This document shows, piece after piece, positions 1 to 10,626 of a DNA stretch of 64,000 nucleotides. Position 1 is the first letter of the stretch, and each line of letters starts with the position of its first letter. This stretch comes from Marinospirillum celere. Lineage in GTDB: Bacteria > Pseudomonadota > Gammaproteobacteria > Pseudomonadales > Halomonadaceae. The position numbers and the translations under genes are program-made. The notes under the pieces were generated by a model. The model had not been told where the DNA came from. It saw only the letters and a list, made by a program, of their open reading frames with translations, and made no database searches. Location of the stretch: the NCBI RefSeq assembly GCF_900112235.1, contig NZ_FOLH01000001.1:372001-436000 (forward strand), read 5' to 3'.

Positions 1-3000
1 TGGCGGATGGCTTCTACGGCTTCTTCTAGTAGTTCCATATAGAGGCTGAAGCCCAGGTTTTCGATCTGCCCACTTTGTTCTTCACCCAGCAGCTCACCAG
101 CACCACGAATTTCCAGATCCTGAGAAGCCAGCAAGAAGCCTGAGCCCAGGTCTTCATTCAAGGCAATGGCCTCCAGACGCTTTTCGGCATCGGCAGTCAG
201 CTTTTTGCCTTCGGGCGTCAATAGATAGGCATAGGCCTGGTGGTGAGAGCGACCCACGCGACCGCGCAGTTGGTGTAATTGGGCCAGACCAAACTTATCT
301 GCCCGCTCAATGATAATGGTGTTGGCGTTGGGAATATCGATCCCGGTTTCAATAATGGTTGAGCAGAGGAGGACATTGAAGCGCTTGTGGTAAAAGTCCT
401 GCATGACCCTTTCCAGTTGGCGTTCTGGCATCTGGCCATGAGCGACACCCAGGCGGGCTTCGGGGACGAGTTCACGCAGCTTTTCGGCTGTATTTTCAAT
501 AGTTTTGACTTCATTATGCAAAAAATAGACCTGACCACCGCGCAGAAGCTCACGTAGTACTGCCTCTTTGATAATGCCTTCATCCCGCTGACGGACAAAG
601 GTTTTTACGGAAAGCCGCCGGGCCGGAGGCGTGGCAATAATGGAGAGGTCACGAATTCCGGACATGGCCATATTCAAGGTGCGTGGAATAGGCGTGGCAG
701 TCAGGGACAGCAGATCGACATTAGCGCGTATCGCTTTGAGCTTTTCTTTTTGGCGTACCCCAAAGCGGTGCTCCTCATCAACAATAACCAACCCCAACTG
801 CTGGTATTTGACACTGGCTTGCAGCAGCTTGTGGGTGCCGATGAGAATATCCACCTTGCCTTCTTCCAGATTTCGAATGGCTGTTTCCTGCTCTTTGGCC
901 GAGCGAAAACGGGATAGCAGTTCAATATTCACTGGCCAGTCGGCAAAGCGGTCCTTGAAATTATCATAATGCTGTTGGGCCAAAAGGGTGGTCGGGACCA
1001 GTACGGCCACCTGATGCCCGCCATTGACGGCAATAAAAGCGGCCCGCATGGCGACTTCTGTTTTGCCAAAACCCACATCACCACAAACCACGCGATCCAT
1101 GGGGCGGGTGCGGGTCATATCACGGATCACGGAATTGATAGCCAACTCCTGATCCACGGTTTCTTCAAAGGGGAAGGCGGCAGCAAACTGATCGTAGGCC
1201 TCTTCATCCAAAGTGAAGGCATGACCCTGCTGGGCTTCACGCCGGGCATAGACATCCAGCAACTCCGCAGCCGTATCACGGATTTTTTCAGCGGCTTTAC
1301 GCTTGGCCTTGTCCCATTGCTCGGAGCCCAGCCGGTGGAGCGGGGCTGAATCATCAGCCAGACCGGAATAGCGACTGATACGATCCAGTGCAGCAACAGG
1401 GACATAGAGGTTGGCCTTGTCGGCATAGACCAGTTTCAAAAACTCCTGCTTTTGGCCGCCAGCTTCCAGAACCTCTAGTCCTTGATAGCGGCCTACACCA
1501 TGATCGATATGCACTACAGGGCTACCCAGAGTCAGTTCCGACAGGCTTTTGAAGGCCAGCTCTTGATTGACTTCAGAGGTTTGGCGACGACGACGCTGTT
1601 GAATGCGCTCACCAAACAGCAGGGATTCTGTGACCAGCAGCACTTCAGGATGGCCTGCCCAGAGACCACGATCCAGCGGTGCTACCGTCAGGCCTAAAGC
1701 AGGGCGCTGGTTTAAAAAATCAGACCAGGAGTCAATCAGCTCAGGTTGCAGTTGATGGCGGCCCAAAAGCTCCAAGAGGGCTTCACGGCGACCGGCTGAT
1801 TCAGCCGTCAGTAACAAAGAGGTTTGCGGATGGTCGTTTAGGAAATCCTGGAGCGCACCCAGAGGGCGGCTGGCCTTAGCCTGTACAGCCAGATTGGGTA
1901 GAGCCTGACAGGGTAACTGGAGGTCGCCAGCCAGTTGATCACTGGGTGCCTTGCCAGGAAGCAGTATTCGTGGAAAGGCTTTGCGCTCGCTATTCAGGCG
2001 TTCTACCGGCAGATAAAGCTCACTCGGTGGCAGGCAGGGGTGGCGCACATCATGGCGCAGGCTTTCATAGCGGCGCTGAATTTCTTCCCAAAAGTGATCG
2101 GCAGCTTCACTGGTCGCCCCCATTTCGGCAACCAGCGTCTCTGCGGGCAAATAATCAAACAGGGTTGCCGTGTGGGTGAAAAAGAGGGGCAGCAAGAATT
2201 CCAGCCCCGGTGTCACCTGGCCCTTCAGGGTATCCTGGTAAAGATCGCAACGGGAGAGGTCCAAATCAAAACGGGTTTGGAATTCAGTACGGAAAATCTC
2301 CAAGGCTGTTGAGGTAAGTGCAAACTCATGTGCCGGAAGCAAGGAAATCGTGTCGGTTTTTTCTTCAGTGCGCTGGGTTTCTGGGTTAAAGAAGCGCAGG
2401 GATTCAACTTCATCATCAAAAAGCTCAATTCGCAGCGGCTGTTCGCTGCCCATGGGGTAGAGGTCCATCAGGCCGCCACGCACTGCGAACTCACCATGCT
2501 CATAAACCGTATCCACAGCCCTATAGCCCGCTTCTTCCAGTTGACGGCGAAAACCATGTAAATCCAGTTTCTGATTGAGTTTCAGATCCAGTGCATGGCT
2601 GGCAACAAACTCAGCTGGCGGTAGGCGCTGCATTAGAGTGGTAACAGGCACCACTAAGAGGCCCTTTTGCTGAGAAGGCAGGGCTAATAGGGTTTTTAAG
2701 CGCTCAGAAACAATATCCTGATGGGGTGAAAAGCGGTCATAGGGCAGCACTTCCCAGTCGGGCAGGGTGAAAACCGGCAGGCGTTCTTCAGCAAAAAACA
2801 CCAGTTCATCGGCCAAGGCCTGCGCTGAACTGCTATCAGGGCAGATTACCATCAAGGGTGCTGGATGCTGCTCTGCTGCTTCAACCAGAGCCAAGGCTTC
2901 GGCAGCACCTTCAAGGTTTAGCCAACGCTGAATAAAACCCGGTTTGCGCGGCGGCGCTTCGGGCAAGAGGTGCAAAGAAGAAGGAGCAGCGGCAGACTTC

Positions 3001-3008
3001 TGGGGCAC
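1..3008 (-). CDS. mfd: Transcription-repair coupling factor Mfd, C-terminus cut by window edge
   Basis: ATP-dependent DNA translocase that removes RNA polymerase stalled at lesions and recruits UvrA/UvrB. I translated the minus strand: an uninterrupted frame runs from a GTG at 3008 (AAGGA ribosome site just upstream) off the left edge, about 1000 codons. The order is Mfd-like: UvrB-homology N-terminal part, RNA-polymerase-interaction segment (SPVVHIDHGVGRYQGLE), Walker A GDVGFGKTE, DEEH box (IVDEEHRFG), LTATPIPRTL, and the helicase arginine motif QLRGRVGRS. The last part of the C-terminal domain lies outside. A TGCTAGAAT extended -10 on the minus strand at 3039-3047 may be its promoter. Next to gap as in Pseudomonas. 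Confidence 0.97.
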   Translation of the reverse strand, partial: MPQKSAAAPSSLHLLPEAPPRKPGFIQRWLNLEGAAEALALVEAAEQHPAPLMVICPDSSSAQALADELVFFAEERLPVFTLPDWEVLPYDRFSPHQDIVSERLKTLLALPSQQKGLLVVPVTTLMQRLPPAEFVASHALDLKLNQKLDLHGFRRQLEEAGYRAVDTVYEHGEFAVRGGLMDLYPMGSEQPLRIELFDDEVESLRFFNPETQRTEEKTDTISLLPAHEFALTSTALEIFRTEFQTRFDLDLSRCDLYQDTLKGQVTPGLEFLLPLFFTHTATLFDYLPAETLVAEMGATSEAADHFWEEIQRRYESLRHDVRHPCLPPSELYLPVERLNSERKAFPRILLPGKAPSDQLAGDLQLPCQALPNLAVQAKASRPLGALQDFLNDHPQTSLLLTAESAGRREALLELLGRHQLQPELIDSWSDFLNQRPALGLTVAPLDRGLWAGHPEVLLVTESLLFGERIQQRRRRQTSEVNQELAFKSLSELTLGSPVVHIDHGVGRYQGLEVLEAGGQKQEFLKLVYADKANLYVPVAALDRISRYSGLADDSAPLHRLGSEQWDKAKRKAAEKIRDTAAELLDVYARREAQQGHAFTLDEEAYDQFAAAFPFEETVDQELAINSVIRDMTRTRPMDRVVCGDVGFGKTEVAMRAAFIAVNGGHQVAVLVPTTLLAQQHYDNFKDRFADWPVNIELLSRFRSAKEQETAIRNLEEGKVDILIGTHKLLQASVKYQQLGLVIVDEEHRFGVRQKEKLKAIRANVDLLSLTATPIPRTLNMAMSGIRDLSIIATPPARRLSVKTFVRQRDEGIIKEAVLRELLRGGQVYFLHNEVKTIENTAEKLRELVPEARLGVAHGQMPERQLERVMQDFYHKRFNVLLCSTIIETGIDIPNANTIIIERADKFGLAQLHQLRGRVGRSHHQAYAYLLTPEGKKLTADAEKRLEAIALNEDLGSGFLLASQDLEIRGAGELLGEEQSGQIENLGFSLYMELLEEAVEAIR

Positions 3009-3077
3009 GGAGATTTCCTTGGCAGTCAAAAGGCTTGGATTCTAGCAGTTGAATCCCAGTGGCTCCAGCTCCTCTGT

Positions 3078-3202
3078 CTGTGGGAGCGCAGTCCCCTGCG
3101 CGAAAAAATCGCTCACAGAGTGAGCTCCCACAGAAACCTCCCACAGAGAGCTCCCACCCTGCAGGAGCGCAGTCCAAGTGGGAGCGCAGTCCCCTGCGCG
3201 AT
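3078..3202. repeat. REP hairpin cluster between mfd and gap
   Basis: Several head-to-head and tandem copies of the window-wide REP motif: GTGGGAGCGCAGTCCCCTGC GCGA types (stem GCGCAG/CTGCGC) and one GCTCAC/GTGAGC type. The cluster lies in the divergent gap between mfd and gap, upstream of the gap promoter. The rest of the 3009-3322 interval holds only the promoters and ribosome sites. Confidence 0.85.
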
Positions 3203-3246
3203 TAGCCCCTGCCCCTAAAGTAGCAGGGCACTTTAAGGCTGCAAAT

Positions 3247-3275
3247 TTGCCTAACACGTGGCCAACAAGCATAAT
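3247..3275 (+). promoter_or_regulatory. Sigma-70 promoter of the GAPDH gene
   Basis: TTGCCT (3247-3252), a 17-bp spacer, and CATAAT (3270-3275). The two hexamers match consensus at 4/6 and 5/6. The predicted start near 3282 leaves a short leader before the GTG at 3323, preceded by GAGAGG. Confidence 0.55.
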
Positions 3276-3322
3276 AGCGCGCGAAAACTCTGGACTAACC
3301 CCCTAATTTTGAGAGGCAGCCC

Positions 3323-4777
3323 GTGACTGACACCAAGCTGGATTCCTATAGCCAAGACTGGCAAGAGCGTGAAACCCTTGCAGAAAGTATGATTCCTCTG
3401 ATTGGAACTCTCTACCGCAAGCATAATGTGGTGACTTCCATTTTTGGTCGTGCTCTGGTGAACCGTTCTGTGATTCGTATCCTAAAAGATCACCGTTTTG
3501 TGCGTCAGGTGGAAGGCGACGAGCTGGATGTTCGTGATACGCATCTGCTGTTGGAAACTCTGGTCAGCCTTAAGCCTGGCCCGGCTCATATCGATATCGG
3601 TAAGCTAGCTGCCAAGTTCCGCAAACAGGGCGGTGGCGATATGGAAGCCTTCTTGAAAGAAGAAGTGGCTCCTATCGTTGGACAGTACAAGGAAGCGGAA
3701 AAAGGTGGTGAGCCTCAGGATGTCGTTCTTTATGGCTTTGGTCGTATTGGTCGCCTGCTGGCACGTATCCTGGTTGAAAAAGCCGGTGGTGGCAGTCTGC
3801 TACGTGTTCGTGCCGTTGTGGTTCGCGGTGGTAAGGAGGGTGACCTGGAAAAGCGTGCCAGCCTGCTGCGTCGTGACTCAGTCCATGGGCCTTTCAATGG
3901 CACTATCACTGTTGACCATGACAACAAAGCGCTGATCGTCAACGGTAACTATATTCAGTTTATCTATGCCAACTCACCTGAAGAAATTGACTACACCGAG
4001 TATGGTATTAACAATGCGCTAATCGTGGATAACACGGGTGTTTGGCGTGATGAAAAAGGCCTGGGTCAGCACATCGCTTGTAAGGGTGCTTCCCGCGCCA
4101 TCCTGACGGCACCTGGCAAGGGTGATATCAAGAATATCGTTTACGGTATTAATGATGAAGCCATTACCGAAGATGACAAGATCATCTCGGCAGCTTCTTG
4201 TACCACTAATGCCATCGTTCCGGTTCTTAAAGCGGTTAATGATCAGTTTGGTATTGCCAGTGGTCACGTGGAAACCGTGCATGCCTATACCAATGACCAG
4301 AACCTGATCGATAACTTCCACAAGGGTGATCGTCGCGGTCGTTCTGCTGCCATGAACATGGTTCTGACCGAAACCGGTGCGGCCAAGGCTGTTGCCAAGG
4401 CGCTGCCTGAACTGGCCGGCAAGCTGACGGGCAACGCTATTCGTGTTCCCATTCCCAACGTTTCCATGGCGATTTTAAACCTCACCCTGGACAAGGAAAC
4501 CGATGCTGAAGCCCTGAACAAATACCTCAGCTGGTCAGCCCTCTATTCGCCGATGCAAAAGCAGATCGACTTTGTTGATTCAGCAGAAGTGGTTTCCTCT
4601 GACTTTGTTGGTAACCGTCATGCTGGTATCGTTGATGGCAAGGCAACCATTGCCAGTGGCAAGCAGGTCGTCCTCTATGTCTGGTACGACAATGAGTTCG
4701 GTTACAGTTGCCAGGTGGTCCGCATTCTGCAGGAAATTTCCAATGTGAAATTTCTCTACTTCCCTGCTGATCGCTGA
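3323..4777 (+). CDS. gap: Glyceraldehyde-3-phosphate dehydrogenase, long form
   Basis: Oxidative phosphorylation of glyceraldehyde-3-phosphate with NAD(P). The 484-residue product is about 150 residues longer than the classical enzyme; the extra part is an N-terminal helical extension (about residues 1-125). The Rossmann motif YGFGRIGR is near 137 and the catalytic Cys is Cys293 in SAASCTTNAIVP. HTYTND-like (HAYTNDQN) and GRSAAMNM segments follow. GTG start at 3323 with GAGAGG before it. This long form next to mfd matches the second GAPDH of Pseudomonas, which has been linked to gluconeogenic flux; which direction is used here cannot be read from sequence. Confidence 0.93.
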   Translation: MTDTKLDSYSQDWQERETLAESMIPLIGTLYRKHNVVTSIFGRALVNRSVIRILKDHRFVRQVEGDELDVRDTHLLLETLVSLKPGPAHIDIGKLAAKFRKQGGGDMEAFLKEEVAPIVGQYKEAEKGGEPQDVVLYGFGRIGRLLARILVEKAGGGSLLRVRAVVVRGGKEGDLEKRASLLRRDSVHGPFNGTITVDHDNKALIVNGNYIQFIYANSPEEIDYTEYGINNALIVDNTGVWRDEKGLGQHIACKGASRAILTAPGKGDIKNIVYGINDEAITEDDKIISAASCTTNAIVPVLKAVNDQFGIASGHVETVHAYTNDQNLIDNFHKGDRRGRSAAMNMVLTETGAAKAVAKALPELAGKLTGNAIRVPIPNVSMAILNLTLDKETDAEALNKYLSWSALYSPMQKQIDFVDSAEVVSSDFVGNRHAGIVDGKATIASGKQVVLYVWYDNEFGYSCQVVRILQEISNVKFLYFPADR

Positions 4778-4817
4778 TAACTGGCCTCTTCATTCCATGC
4801 TTGAATGAAGCCCGCCT

Positions 4818-4852
4818 AAGCCCACCCCATACAAAGGCGGTGGGCTTTTTTG
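4818..4852 (+). terminator. Rho-independent terminator after gap
   Basis: AAGCCCACC (4818-4826) pairs with GGTGGGCTT (4839-4847), a 9-bp stem, followed by a T run. It lies between gap and pyk, so pyk is probably also served by its own promoter or by read-through. Confidence 0.85.
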
Positions 4853-4873
4853 TATTCAACCAGGAGATATCCC

Positions 4874-6316
4874 GTGAGTGCAGATTTGAGACGTACCAAA
4901 ATAGTTGCCACCTTGGGTCCAGCCACTGACCGACCGGGTGAATTGGACCGAGTGCTTAGTGCCGGCGTTGATGTGGTTCGGATCAATATGTCTCATGGCA
5001 GCCCTGAAGAGCACTTGGATAGAGTAAAACGAGTTCGTCAGGCAGCTCTGGAAATGAATCGGGAAGTGGCCGTGCTTGTTGATCTCCAGGGTCCTAAAAT
5101 TCGTATTGCGCGTTTTAAAGAAGACAAGGTGGTTTTAAAAGAAGGCGATGTCTTTACTTTGGATAGCCGGTTGGGTGCTGCTGATGGGGATGCAACCCAA
5201 GTTGGCCTGACTTACACCCAACTGCCTCAGGATGTTAAGCCGGGTGATCAGCTATTGCTGGATGACGGCCGGGTAGTCATGGAAGTCATCCAAGTGGCTG
5301 GGGAGCAGGTTCAGTGTAAGGTTTTGGTGGGTGGCCCTCTCTCCAACAATAAAGGCATAAACCTTCTCGGCGGTGGCTTGTCCGCTTCGGCACTAACGGA
5401 TAAGGATAAAGAAGATATTTTAACCGCTGCTGAAATAGAAGCTGATTACCTGGCCATCTCTTTCCCGCGCAGCGCAGAAGACGTGGAAACCTGTCGGAAA
5501 CTGGCCCTTAGAGCAGGCCTGCAAGCAGAAATCGTCTCCAAGATTGAGCGGGCAGAAGTGGTTGCGGATGATGAAGCCCTGGATGCTGTCATGCTGGCTT
5601 CGGATGTCATCATGATTGCCCGTGGTGACCTGGGTGTAGAAGTAGGTGATGCCAAGCTGCCTGAATTACAAAAGAAAATCATCAGGCGAGCCAGGGATCT
5701 AAACCGTATCACCATCACCGCAACCCAGATGATGGAAAGTATGATTGAAAATGCGATTCCAACCCGAGCCGAAGTGTTTGATGTTGCCAATGCTGTCATG
5801 GATGGAACGGATGCAGTCATGCTATCAGGCGAAACCGCAACAGGTCGTTATCCTGCACGGGTCGTGGAAGCCATGTCACGTATTTGTGAAGAAGCCGAAA
5901 AGTCCAGAAGTACCCGTACATCCACTCACCGGATTGATGAGCGCTTTCAAGCTGTTGATGAAATTATTGCCATGGCCAGCATGTATGCAGCCAACCACTC
6001 AGCCATCAAATGCATAGCCAGCCTGACTGAATCAGGCAACACGCCGCTTTTGATGTCGAGGATTAGCTCAGGGCTGCCTATTTTTGCCTTATCACCCCGT
6101 CTGGATACCTGTCGGCGGGTTTGCCTGTATCGTGGTGTTTACCCGTCTCTAATCAGCTATACCGGATTGAATGACCTGCAAGTCAGGCAGTTGATGCTGG
6201 ATGAACTGCTTAAGCGCGGCTTGGTTCAATCGGGTGACTGGGTGTTACTGACACGTGGCGAGCAGCGTGGAGAAATGGGCGGAACCAATCGCCTGGAGAT
6301 CGTTAGTGTTCCATAA
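4874..6316 (+). CDS. pyk: Pyruvate kinase
   Basis: Transfers phosphate from PEP to ADP, the last glycolytic step. Product of 480 residues, normal family length. Seen: N-terminal RRTKIVATLGPA with substrate-binding region, VRINMSHG, KIRIARF, the B-domain insert, ARGDLGVEVG, and the signature ITATQMMESMIENAIPTRAE with DVANAVMDGTDAVMLSGETA. A TTG at 4850 would add eight residues, but the GTG at 4874 has AGGAGA at the right distance and begins the conserved N-terminus. Its position beside gap suggests joint control of lower glycolysis. Confidence 0.95.
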   Translation: MSADLRRTKIVATLGPATDRPGELDRVLSAGVDVVRINMSHGSPEEHLDRVKRVRQAALEMNREVAVLVDLQGPKIRIARFKEDKVVLKEGDVFTLDSRLGAADGDATQVGLTYTQLPQDVKPGDQLLLDDGRVVMEVIQVAGEQVQCKVLVGGPLSNNKGINLLGGGLSASALTDKDKEDILTAAEIEADYLAISFPRSAEDVETCRKLALRAGLQAEIVSKIERAEVVADDEALDAVMLASDVIMIARGDLGVEVGDAKLPELQKKIIRRARDLNRITITATQMMESMIENAIPTRAEVFDVANAVMDGTDAVMLSGETATGRYPARVVEAMSRICEEAEKSRSTRTSTHRIDERFQAVDEIIAMASMYAANHSAIKCIASLTESGNTPLLMSRISSGLPIFALSPRLDTCRRVCLYRGVYPSLISYTGLNDLQVRQLMLDELLKRGLVQSGDWVLLTRGEQRGEMGGTNRLEIVSVP

Positions 6317-6623
6317 ATTTGGTTTATATCGCTTTTAGTGACGAATCTGGGCATAAAGCTTTGAAAACTCAATGACTACTGCGATAATGTGACCCGGTTT
6401 ATAGCCATGAAGTCCGAAGGGTCGATTTTATTTCTGAAGCAATTTTAGGTAGAATCCCTGCGACAAAAAGACGCGATGGTGCGCCGGATGATCTCCAGAT
6501 AACGAATTCAATACAAGGCAGGATATAGAGTACATAAAACCTGTTCCTGTCTTGCCAGTTTTTAGATGTAGAAGTAGCTTTTTAGCTTTTGTTTTTCAAC
6601 AACTTGGTGATTGGGCGAGACCT
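6317..6623. other. Intergenic region upstream of nqrA
   Basis: 307 bp without a convincing gene. A TAGAAT at 6450-6455 could be the -10 of the nqr promoter, but the matching -35 (TTTATT, 17 bp upstream) is poor. No RNA gene or strong hairpin was seen. The nqrA frame is open back to 6552, but this part has no ribosome site and no resemblance to NqrA. Confidence 0.5.
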
Positions 6624-7985
6624 ATGATTAAAATCAAGCAAGGCCTTGATCTACCCATCGCCGGCGCACCTGAGCTGACCATCACTGATGGTCAGCCTGT
6701 GCGTTCAGTCGCTGTACTGGGGCCTGACTATGTTGGCATGAAGCCAACCATGGCAGTTTCCGTCGGTGACAAGGTGAAATTGGGCCAGATCCTTTTTACG
6801 GATAAAAAAACGGAAGGTGTGCAGTACACGGCACCTGCTGCAGGCAAGGTGACAGCGATTAACCGCGGTTATCGTCGTGCCCTGCAGTCAGTCGTTATCG
6901 AAGTGGATGATCAGGAAGAAGCCGTGGAGTTTACGGCTTACAATGACAGTCAACTTGATGACCTCACCCGCGAACAGGTACAACAGCAGCTGGTTGAATC
7001 CGGCCAGTGGACTGCACTGCGTACCCGTCCTTTCAGCCGCGTTCCAGCGCTGGATGCCACCCCCAACTCAGTTTTCGTCACAGCCATGGATACCCATCCG
7101 CTGGCTGCAGACCCTTCGGTAATCATTACCGAACAGAAAGAAGCCTTTCTGGCGGGTCTGAAGGTCGTTAGCAAACTGACCCAAGGCAAAACCTTCATTT
7201 GTAAGGAAGCTGGCAAAGATATCCCGGTAATTTCCGGTGGTAACTTTGAGGTGGCTGAATTTGCAGGCGTTCACCCAGCGGGTCTGGTGGGCACCCACAT
7301 TCACTTCCTTGACCCTGTCAGCGCCAAAAAGCAAGTTTGGCACCTGGGCTATCAGGATGTGATTGCCTTTGGTCAGCTCTTCCTGACTGGCAAAATCAGT
7401 ACAGATCGTATTATTGCTCTGGCTGGTCCTCTGGTTAACAAGCCCCGTCTGGTCCGCACCCGTACCGGTGCCAGCCTGACTGATCTGCTGGCTGGCGAAG
7501 TCAATACGCCCAGCGATGCTCAGTTGATTTCCGGCTCGGTGTTTGGTGGACGTGCTGCTGATGAAGCCCTGGCATACCTGGGTCGTTATCACAATCAGGT
7601 TTCCGTATTGGAAGAAGGCAGCAAGCGCCTGTTTATGGGCTGGTTGTCACCCGGTTTACCCGGCAGCAATCGCCATTCGGTTATGGGGATCTACCTGTCC
7701 AGCTTCCTGGGCCTGGGTGAAAAGTTTGCTCCTAGCACTTCTACCAATGGCTCAGAGCGGGCTATGGTTCCAGTGGGCAACTATGAAACCATCATGCCGC
7801 TGGATATTTTGCCAACACAATTGCTGCGTTCACTGATTGTCGGTGACATCGAAGTGGCCATGCAGTTGGGTTGTCTTGAACTGGATGAAGAAGACCTGGC
7901 CCTGTGCACCTATGTGTGCCCTGGCAAATATGAATATGGTCCGATTCTGCGTGACAACCTGACGCTGATTGAAAAAGAGGCCTGA
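6624..7985 (+). CDS. nqrA: Na+-translocating NADH:quinone reductase subunit A
   Basis: Peripheral cytoplasmic subunit of the Na+-pumping respiratory complex I analogue. 453 residues. It starts [14 protein letters not shown], the usual NqrA N-terminus, so I place the start at the ATG at 6624 and not at the upstream in-frame codon at 6552. The lipoyl-like segment with [11 protein letters not shown] and the C-terminal [12 protein letters not shown] cysteine motif are present. First gene of the nqrABCDEF run; the nqrB ATG follows the stop codon by four bases. Confidence 0.96.
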   Translation: MIKIKQGLDLPIAGAPELTITDGQPVRSVAVLGPDYVGMKPTMAVSVGDKVKLGQILFTDKKTEGVQYTAPAAGKVTAINRGYRRALQSVVIEVDDQEEAVEFTAYNDSQLDDLTREQVQQQLVESGQWTALRTRPFSRVPALDATPNSVFVTAMDTHPLAADPSVIITEQKEAFLAGLKVVSKLTQGKTFICKEAGKDIPVISGGNFEVAEFAGVHPAGLVGTHIHFLDPVSAKKQVWHLGYQDVIAFGQLFLTGKISTDRIIALAGPLVNKPRLVRTRTGASLTDLLAGEVNTPSDAQLISGSVFGGRAADEALAYLGRYHNQVSVLEEGSKRLFMGWLSPGLPGSNRHSVMGIYLSSFLGLGEKFAPSTSTNGSERAMVPVGNYETIMPLDILPTQLLRSLIVGDIEVAMQLGCLELDEEDLALCTYVCPGKYEYGPILRDNLTLIEKEA

Positions 7986-7989
7986 TAGG

Positions 7990-9195
7990 ATGAGCATTCG
8001 TAAACTCCTGGACTCCATGGAGCCCCATTTTCATAAGGGCGGTAAATATGAAAATTGGTATGCGCTCTATGAAGCCGTAGATACTATTTTCTATACGCCG
8101 CCCAGCGTTGCCAAAACCACTGCTTTTGTTCGCGATGGCGTTGACCTCAAGCGGATCATGATCACAGTTTGGTTCTGCACCTTCCCCGCCATGTTCTTTG
8201 GTATGTGGAATGCAGGTTACCAGGCCAATATGGCTATTGATGCGGGCTACAGCTCTCTGGGCGGCCTGCGTGAAAGCTTTGTTGTCCTTCTGGGCGCTGG
8301 CTCTTATGATCCCACCAGCATTTGGGATAACATCATTCATGGTGCGACCTACTTCCTGCCCATCTATGCGGTGACCTTCATCGTTGGTGGTTTCTGGGAA
8401 GTTCTCTTCGCCATGCGTCGTGGCCACGAAGTCAACGAAGGCTTCTTCGTTACTTCCGTACTCTTTGCCTTGATTCTGCCCACCAATATTCCTCTGTGGC
8501 AGGTTGCCCTGGGTATTACCTTTGGTGTGGTTATCGGTAAAGAAATCTTTGGTGGTACGGGTAAGAACTTCCTCAACCCCGCGTTGACCGGTCGTGCTTT
8601 CCTTTACTTTGCCTATCCCGCTGAAATTTCCGGCGATGCTGTTTGGGTTGCTGCTGATGGTTATACTGGCGCAACAGCGCTGTCGGTTGCTTACCAGGAC
8701 GGTATGGCAGCGCTGCAGCAGCAGTACACCTGGTGGGAAGCCTTCATCGGCACCATTCCCGGTTCCATCGGTGAAACCTCAACCCTGGCTATCTTTATCG
8801 GTGCAGCGATTCTCTTGCTGACCCGAATTGCATCCTGGCGAATTATGGCCGGTGTTTTCCTGGGCATGGTGGCAACGGCAACCCTGTTCAATATGATCGG
8901 GTCAGAAACCAATGCCATGTTTGAAATGCCCTGGTACTGGCACCTGGTTCTGGGCGGCTTTGCCTTTGGTATGGTGTTTATGGCAACAGACCCCGTTTCT
9001 GCAGCCATGACCAATCAGGGCAAGCTGGTCTTCGGTCTCTTGATCGGTGTGATGACCGTACTCATCCGCGTTATCAACCCAGCCTTCCCCGAAGGCATCA
9101 TGCTGGCCATCCTGTTTGCCAACCTCTTCGCGCCCTTGATCGATAACTGGGTCGTTCAGGCCAATATCAAGCGGAGGATGCTGCGTAATGTCTAA
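7990..9195 (+). CDS. nqrB: Na+-NQR subunit B (covalent FMN, membrane)
   Basis: Integral membrane subunit of Na+-NQR carrying a covalently bound FMN and, in the family, the Na+ path. 401 residues with many hydrophobic segments. The flavinylation motif is visible as YTGATALSV, with the acceptor Thr at about residue 229. The start at 7990 (GATAGG just before) is preferred over the upstream in-frame ATG at 7969 inside nqrA. The last codons overlap nqrC by eight bases, which indicates translational coupling. Confidence 0.97.
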   Translation: MSIRKLLDSMEPHFHKGGKYENWYALYEAVDTIFYTPPSVAKTTAFVRDGVDLKRIMITVWFCTFPAMFFGMWNAGYQANMAIDAGYSSLGGLRESFVVLLGAGSYDPTSIWDNIIHGATYFLPIYAVTFIVGGFWEVLFAMRRGHEVNEGFFVTSVLFALILPTNIPLWQVALGITFGVVIGKEIFGGTGKNFLNPALTGRAFLYFAYPAEISGDAVWVAADGYTGATALSVAYQDGMAALQQQYTWWEAFIGTIPGSIGETSTLAIFIGAAILLLTRIASWRIMAGVFLGMVATATLFNMIGSETNAMFEMPWYWHLVLGGFAFGMVFMATDPVSAAMTNQGKLVFGLLIGVMTVLIRVINPAFPEGIMLAILFANLFAPLIDNWVVQANIKRRMLRNV

Positions 9196-9952
9196 GAATA
9201 AAGACTCCATCAAAAACGTCTTCACGGTCGCTTTCCTGCTGTGCTTGGTGTGCTCGGTGATCGTTTCTGGCGCTGCTGTTGCCTTGAAAGATCGTCAGGA
9301 TGCTAACCAGGTGCATAACCAGCGCACCAATATCCTGTTGGCTGCTGGCTTGATCGAACCCCGTGAGGCCACCTTTGACCGCGTGAACGAACTCTTTAAT
9401 GAGATTCACATTCGCGTTGTTGATCTGCGTACCGGCGAATTCGCTGAAGATATCAACGCTGAGGAATTCGAGCAGCTGCGTGCAGCCAGCGATCCTGAGC
9501 GCTCTCAGCGTCTGGAAGAGGATCCTGCAGGTATTCGTCGCCTGGAAAACTATGGTCTAGTCTACCTGGTAGGCGATATTGATAACCCTGATCGGATTAT
9601 CATTCCAGTGCGTGGTGCTGGCCTCTGGTCAACCCTGCATGGTTTCCTGGCTCTGGAATCGGATGCTAACACCATTGCTGGTCTGGGTTTTCACGATCAT
9701 GCGGAAACGCCTGGCCTGGGTGGTGAAGTCGATAATCCCAACTGGCTTCGCCAGTGGCCTGGCAAGAAAGTATATGAAGAAGGCACCAAGAATCCACGTC
9801 TGGGCTTGGCAAGAAATCCCGACCCTGACCATGAAGTGGATACTCTGGCGGGTGCGACCCTGACAGCTCGCGGTGTAACCAACCTGTTGCAGTTCTGGAC
9901 TGGTGAGCGTGGTTACGGTGCTTTCCTGACTAAATATCGGGAGGGGGTTTAA
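9188..9952 (+). CDS. nqrC: Na+-NQR subunit C (covalent FMN, periplasmic)
   Basis: Single N-terminal membrane anchor (residues about 13-33) followed by the FMN-binding domain exposed to the periplasm. The FMN attachment motif is [10 protein letters not shown], with the acceptor Thr at residue 224. 254 residues, normal length. FMN is attached to this Thr and to the NqrB Thr by ApbE, whose gene is not found in the operon. Confidence 0.97.
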   Translation: MSKNKDSIKNVFTVAFLLCLVCSVIVSGAAVALKDRQDANQVHNQRTNILLAAGLIEPREATFDRVNELFNEIHIRVVDLRTGEFAEDINAEEFEQLRAASDPERSQRLEEDPAGIRRLENYGLVYLVGDIDNPDRIIIPVRGAGLWSTLHGFLALESDANTIAGLGFHDHAETPGLGGEVDNPNWLRQWPGKKVYEEGTKNPRLGLARNPDPDHEVDTLAGATLTARGVTNLLQFWTGERGYGAFLTKYREGV

Positions 9953-9954
9953 TC

Positions 9955-10623
9955 ATGGCGACCGAAAAACCTAAAGAGATCGTTCTCAATCCAATTTTCA
10001 AGAACAACCCTATTGCTCTTCAGGTACTGGGTGTCTGTTCTGCCTTGGCTGTAACCACCAGCATGAACGTTGCTGTGGTTATGACCCTGGCCGTTATCTT
10101 TGTATTGGCTCTCTCTAATACCTTCGTATCTCTGATCAGGAATTATATTCCGAGCAGTATTCGTATCATTGTGCAGATCACCATCATTGCTTCTCTGGTA
10201 ATCGTGGTTGATCAGTTCCTAAAAGCTTTTGCTTACGACATCAGTCGCCAGCTGTCGGTCTTCGTTGGTCTGATCATTACCAACTGTATTATCCTCGGTC
10301 GCGCTGAAGCCTATGCCATGCAGAATGGTCCTGGCATGAGCTTTATCGATGGTGTCGGTAATGCGCTGGGTTATGGCGTTGTACTGCTGATCGTTGGCTT
10401 CTTCCGTGAGCTGTTTGGTTCCGGCAGCCTCTTTGGTGTTCAGCTGATGACGCTGACCAGTGATGGTGGCTGGTATGTGGCTAACGGCATGATGCTGCTG
10501 CCGCCTTCTGCCTTCTTTATCATCGGCTTGATGATCTGGGCCATCCGTTCATGGTATCCCGATCAAGTTGAGCATGATGAGTTCAAGATTCAGGCGAATA
10601 CCAAACCCAGGGAGGTTTTATAA
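9955..10623 (+). CDS. nqrD: Na+-NQR subunit D
   Basis: Hydrophobic 222-residue membrane subunit with about six membrane helices; contains [12 protein letters not shown] and [15 protein letters not shown] typical of the NqrD/RnfE family. It forms with NqrE the inverted-topology pair that holds the membrane iron centre. The start lies two bases after the nqrC stop; the stop is three bases before nqrE. Confidence 0.96.
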   Translation: MATEKPKEIVLNPIFKNNPIALQVLGVCSALAVTTSMNVAVVMTLAVIFVLALSNTFVSLIRNYIPSSIRIIVQITIIASLVIVVDQFLKAFAYDISRQLSVFVGLIITNCIILGRAEAYAMQNGPGMSFIDGVGNALGYGVVLLIVGFFRELFGSGSLFGVQLMTLTSDGGWYVANGMMLLPPSAFFIIGLMIWAIRSWYPDQVEHDEFKIQANTKPREVL

Positions 10624-10626
10624 GTC

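Noticed and set aside
2911-3272. Overlapping ORFs of 76-88 codons around the mfd/gap gap
   Set aside because: They consist of translated REP repeats and the antisense of mfd, without ribosome sites or homology.
6552-6623. 72-base upstream extension of nqrA
   Set aside because: No ribosome site before it, and MIKIKQGLD at 6624 is the normal NqrA start.
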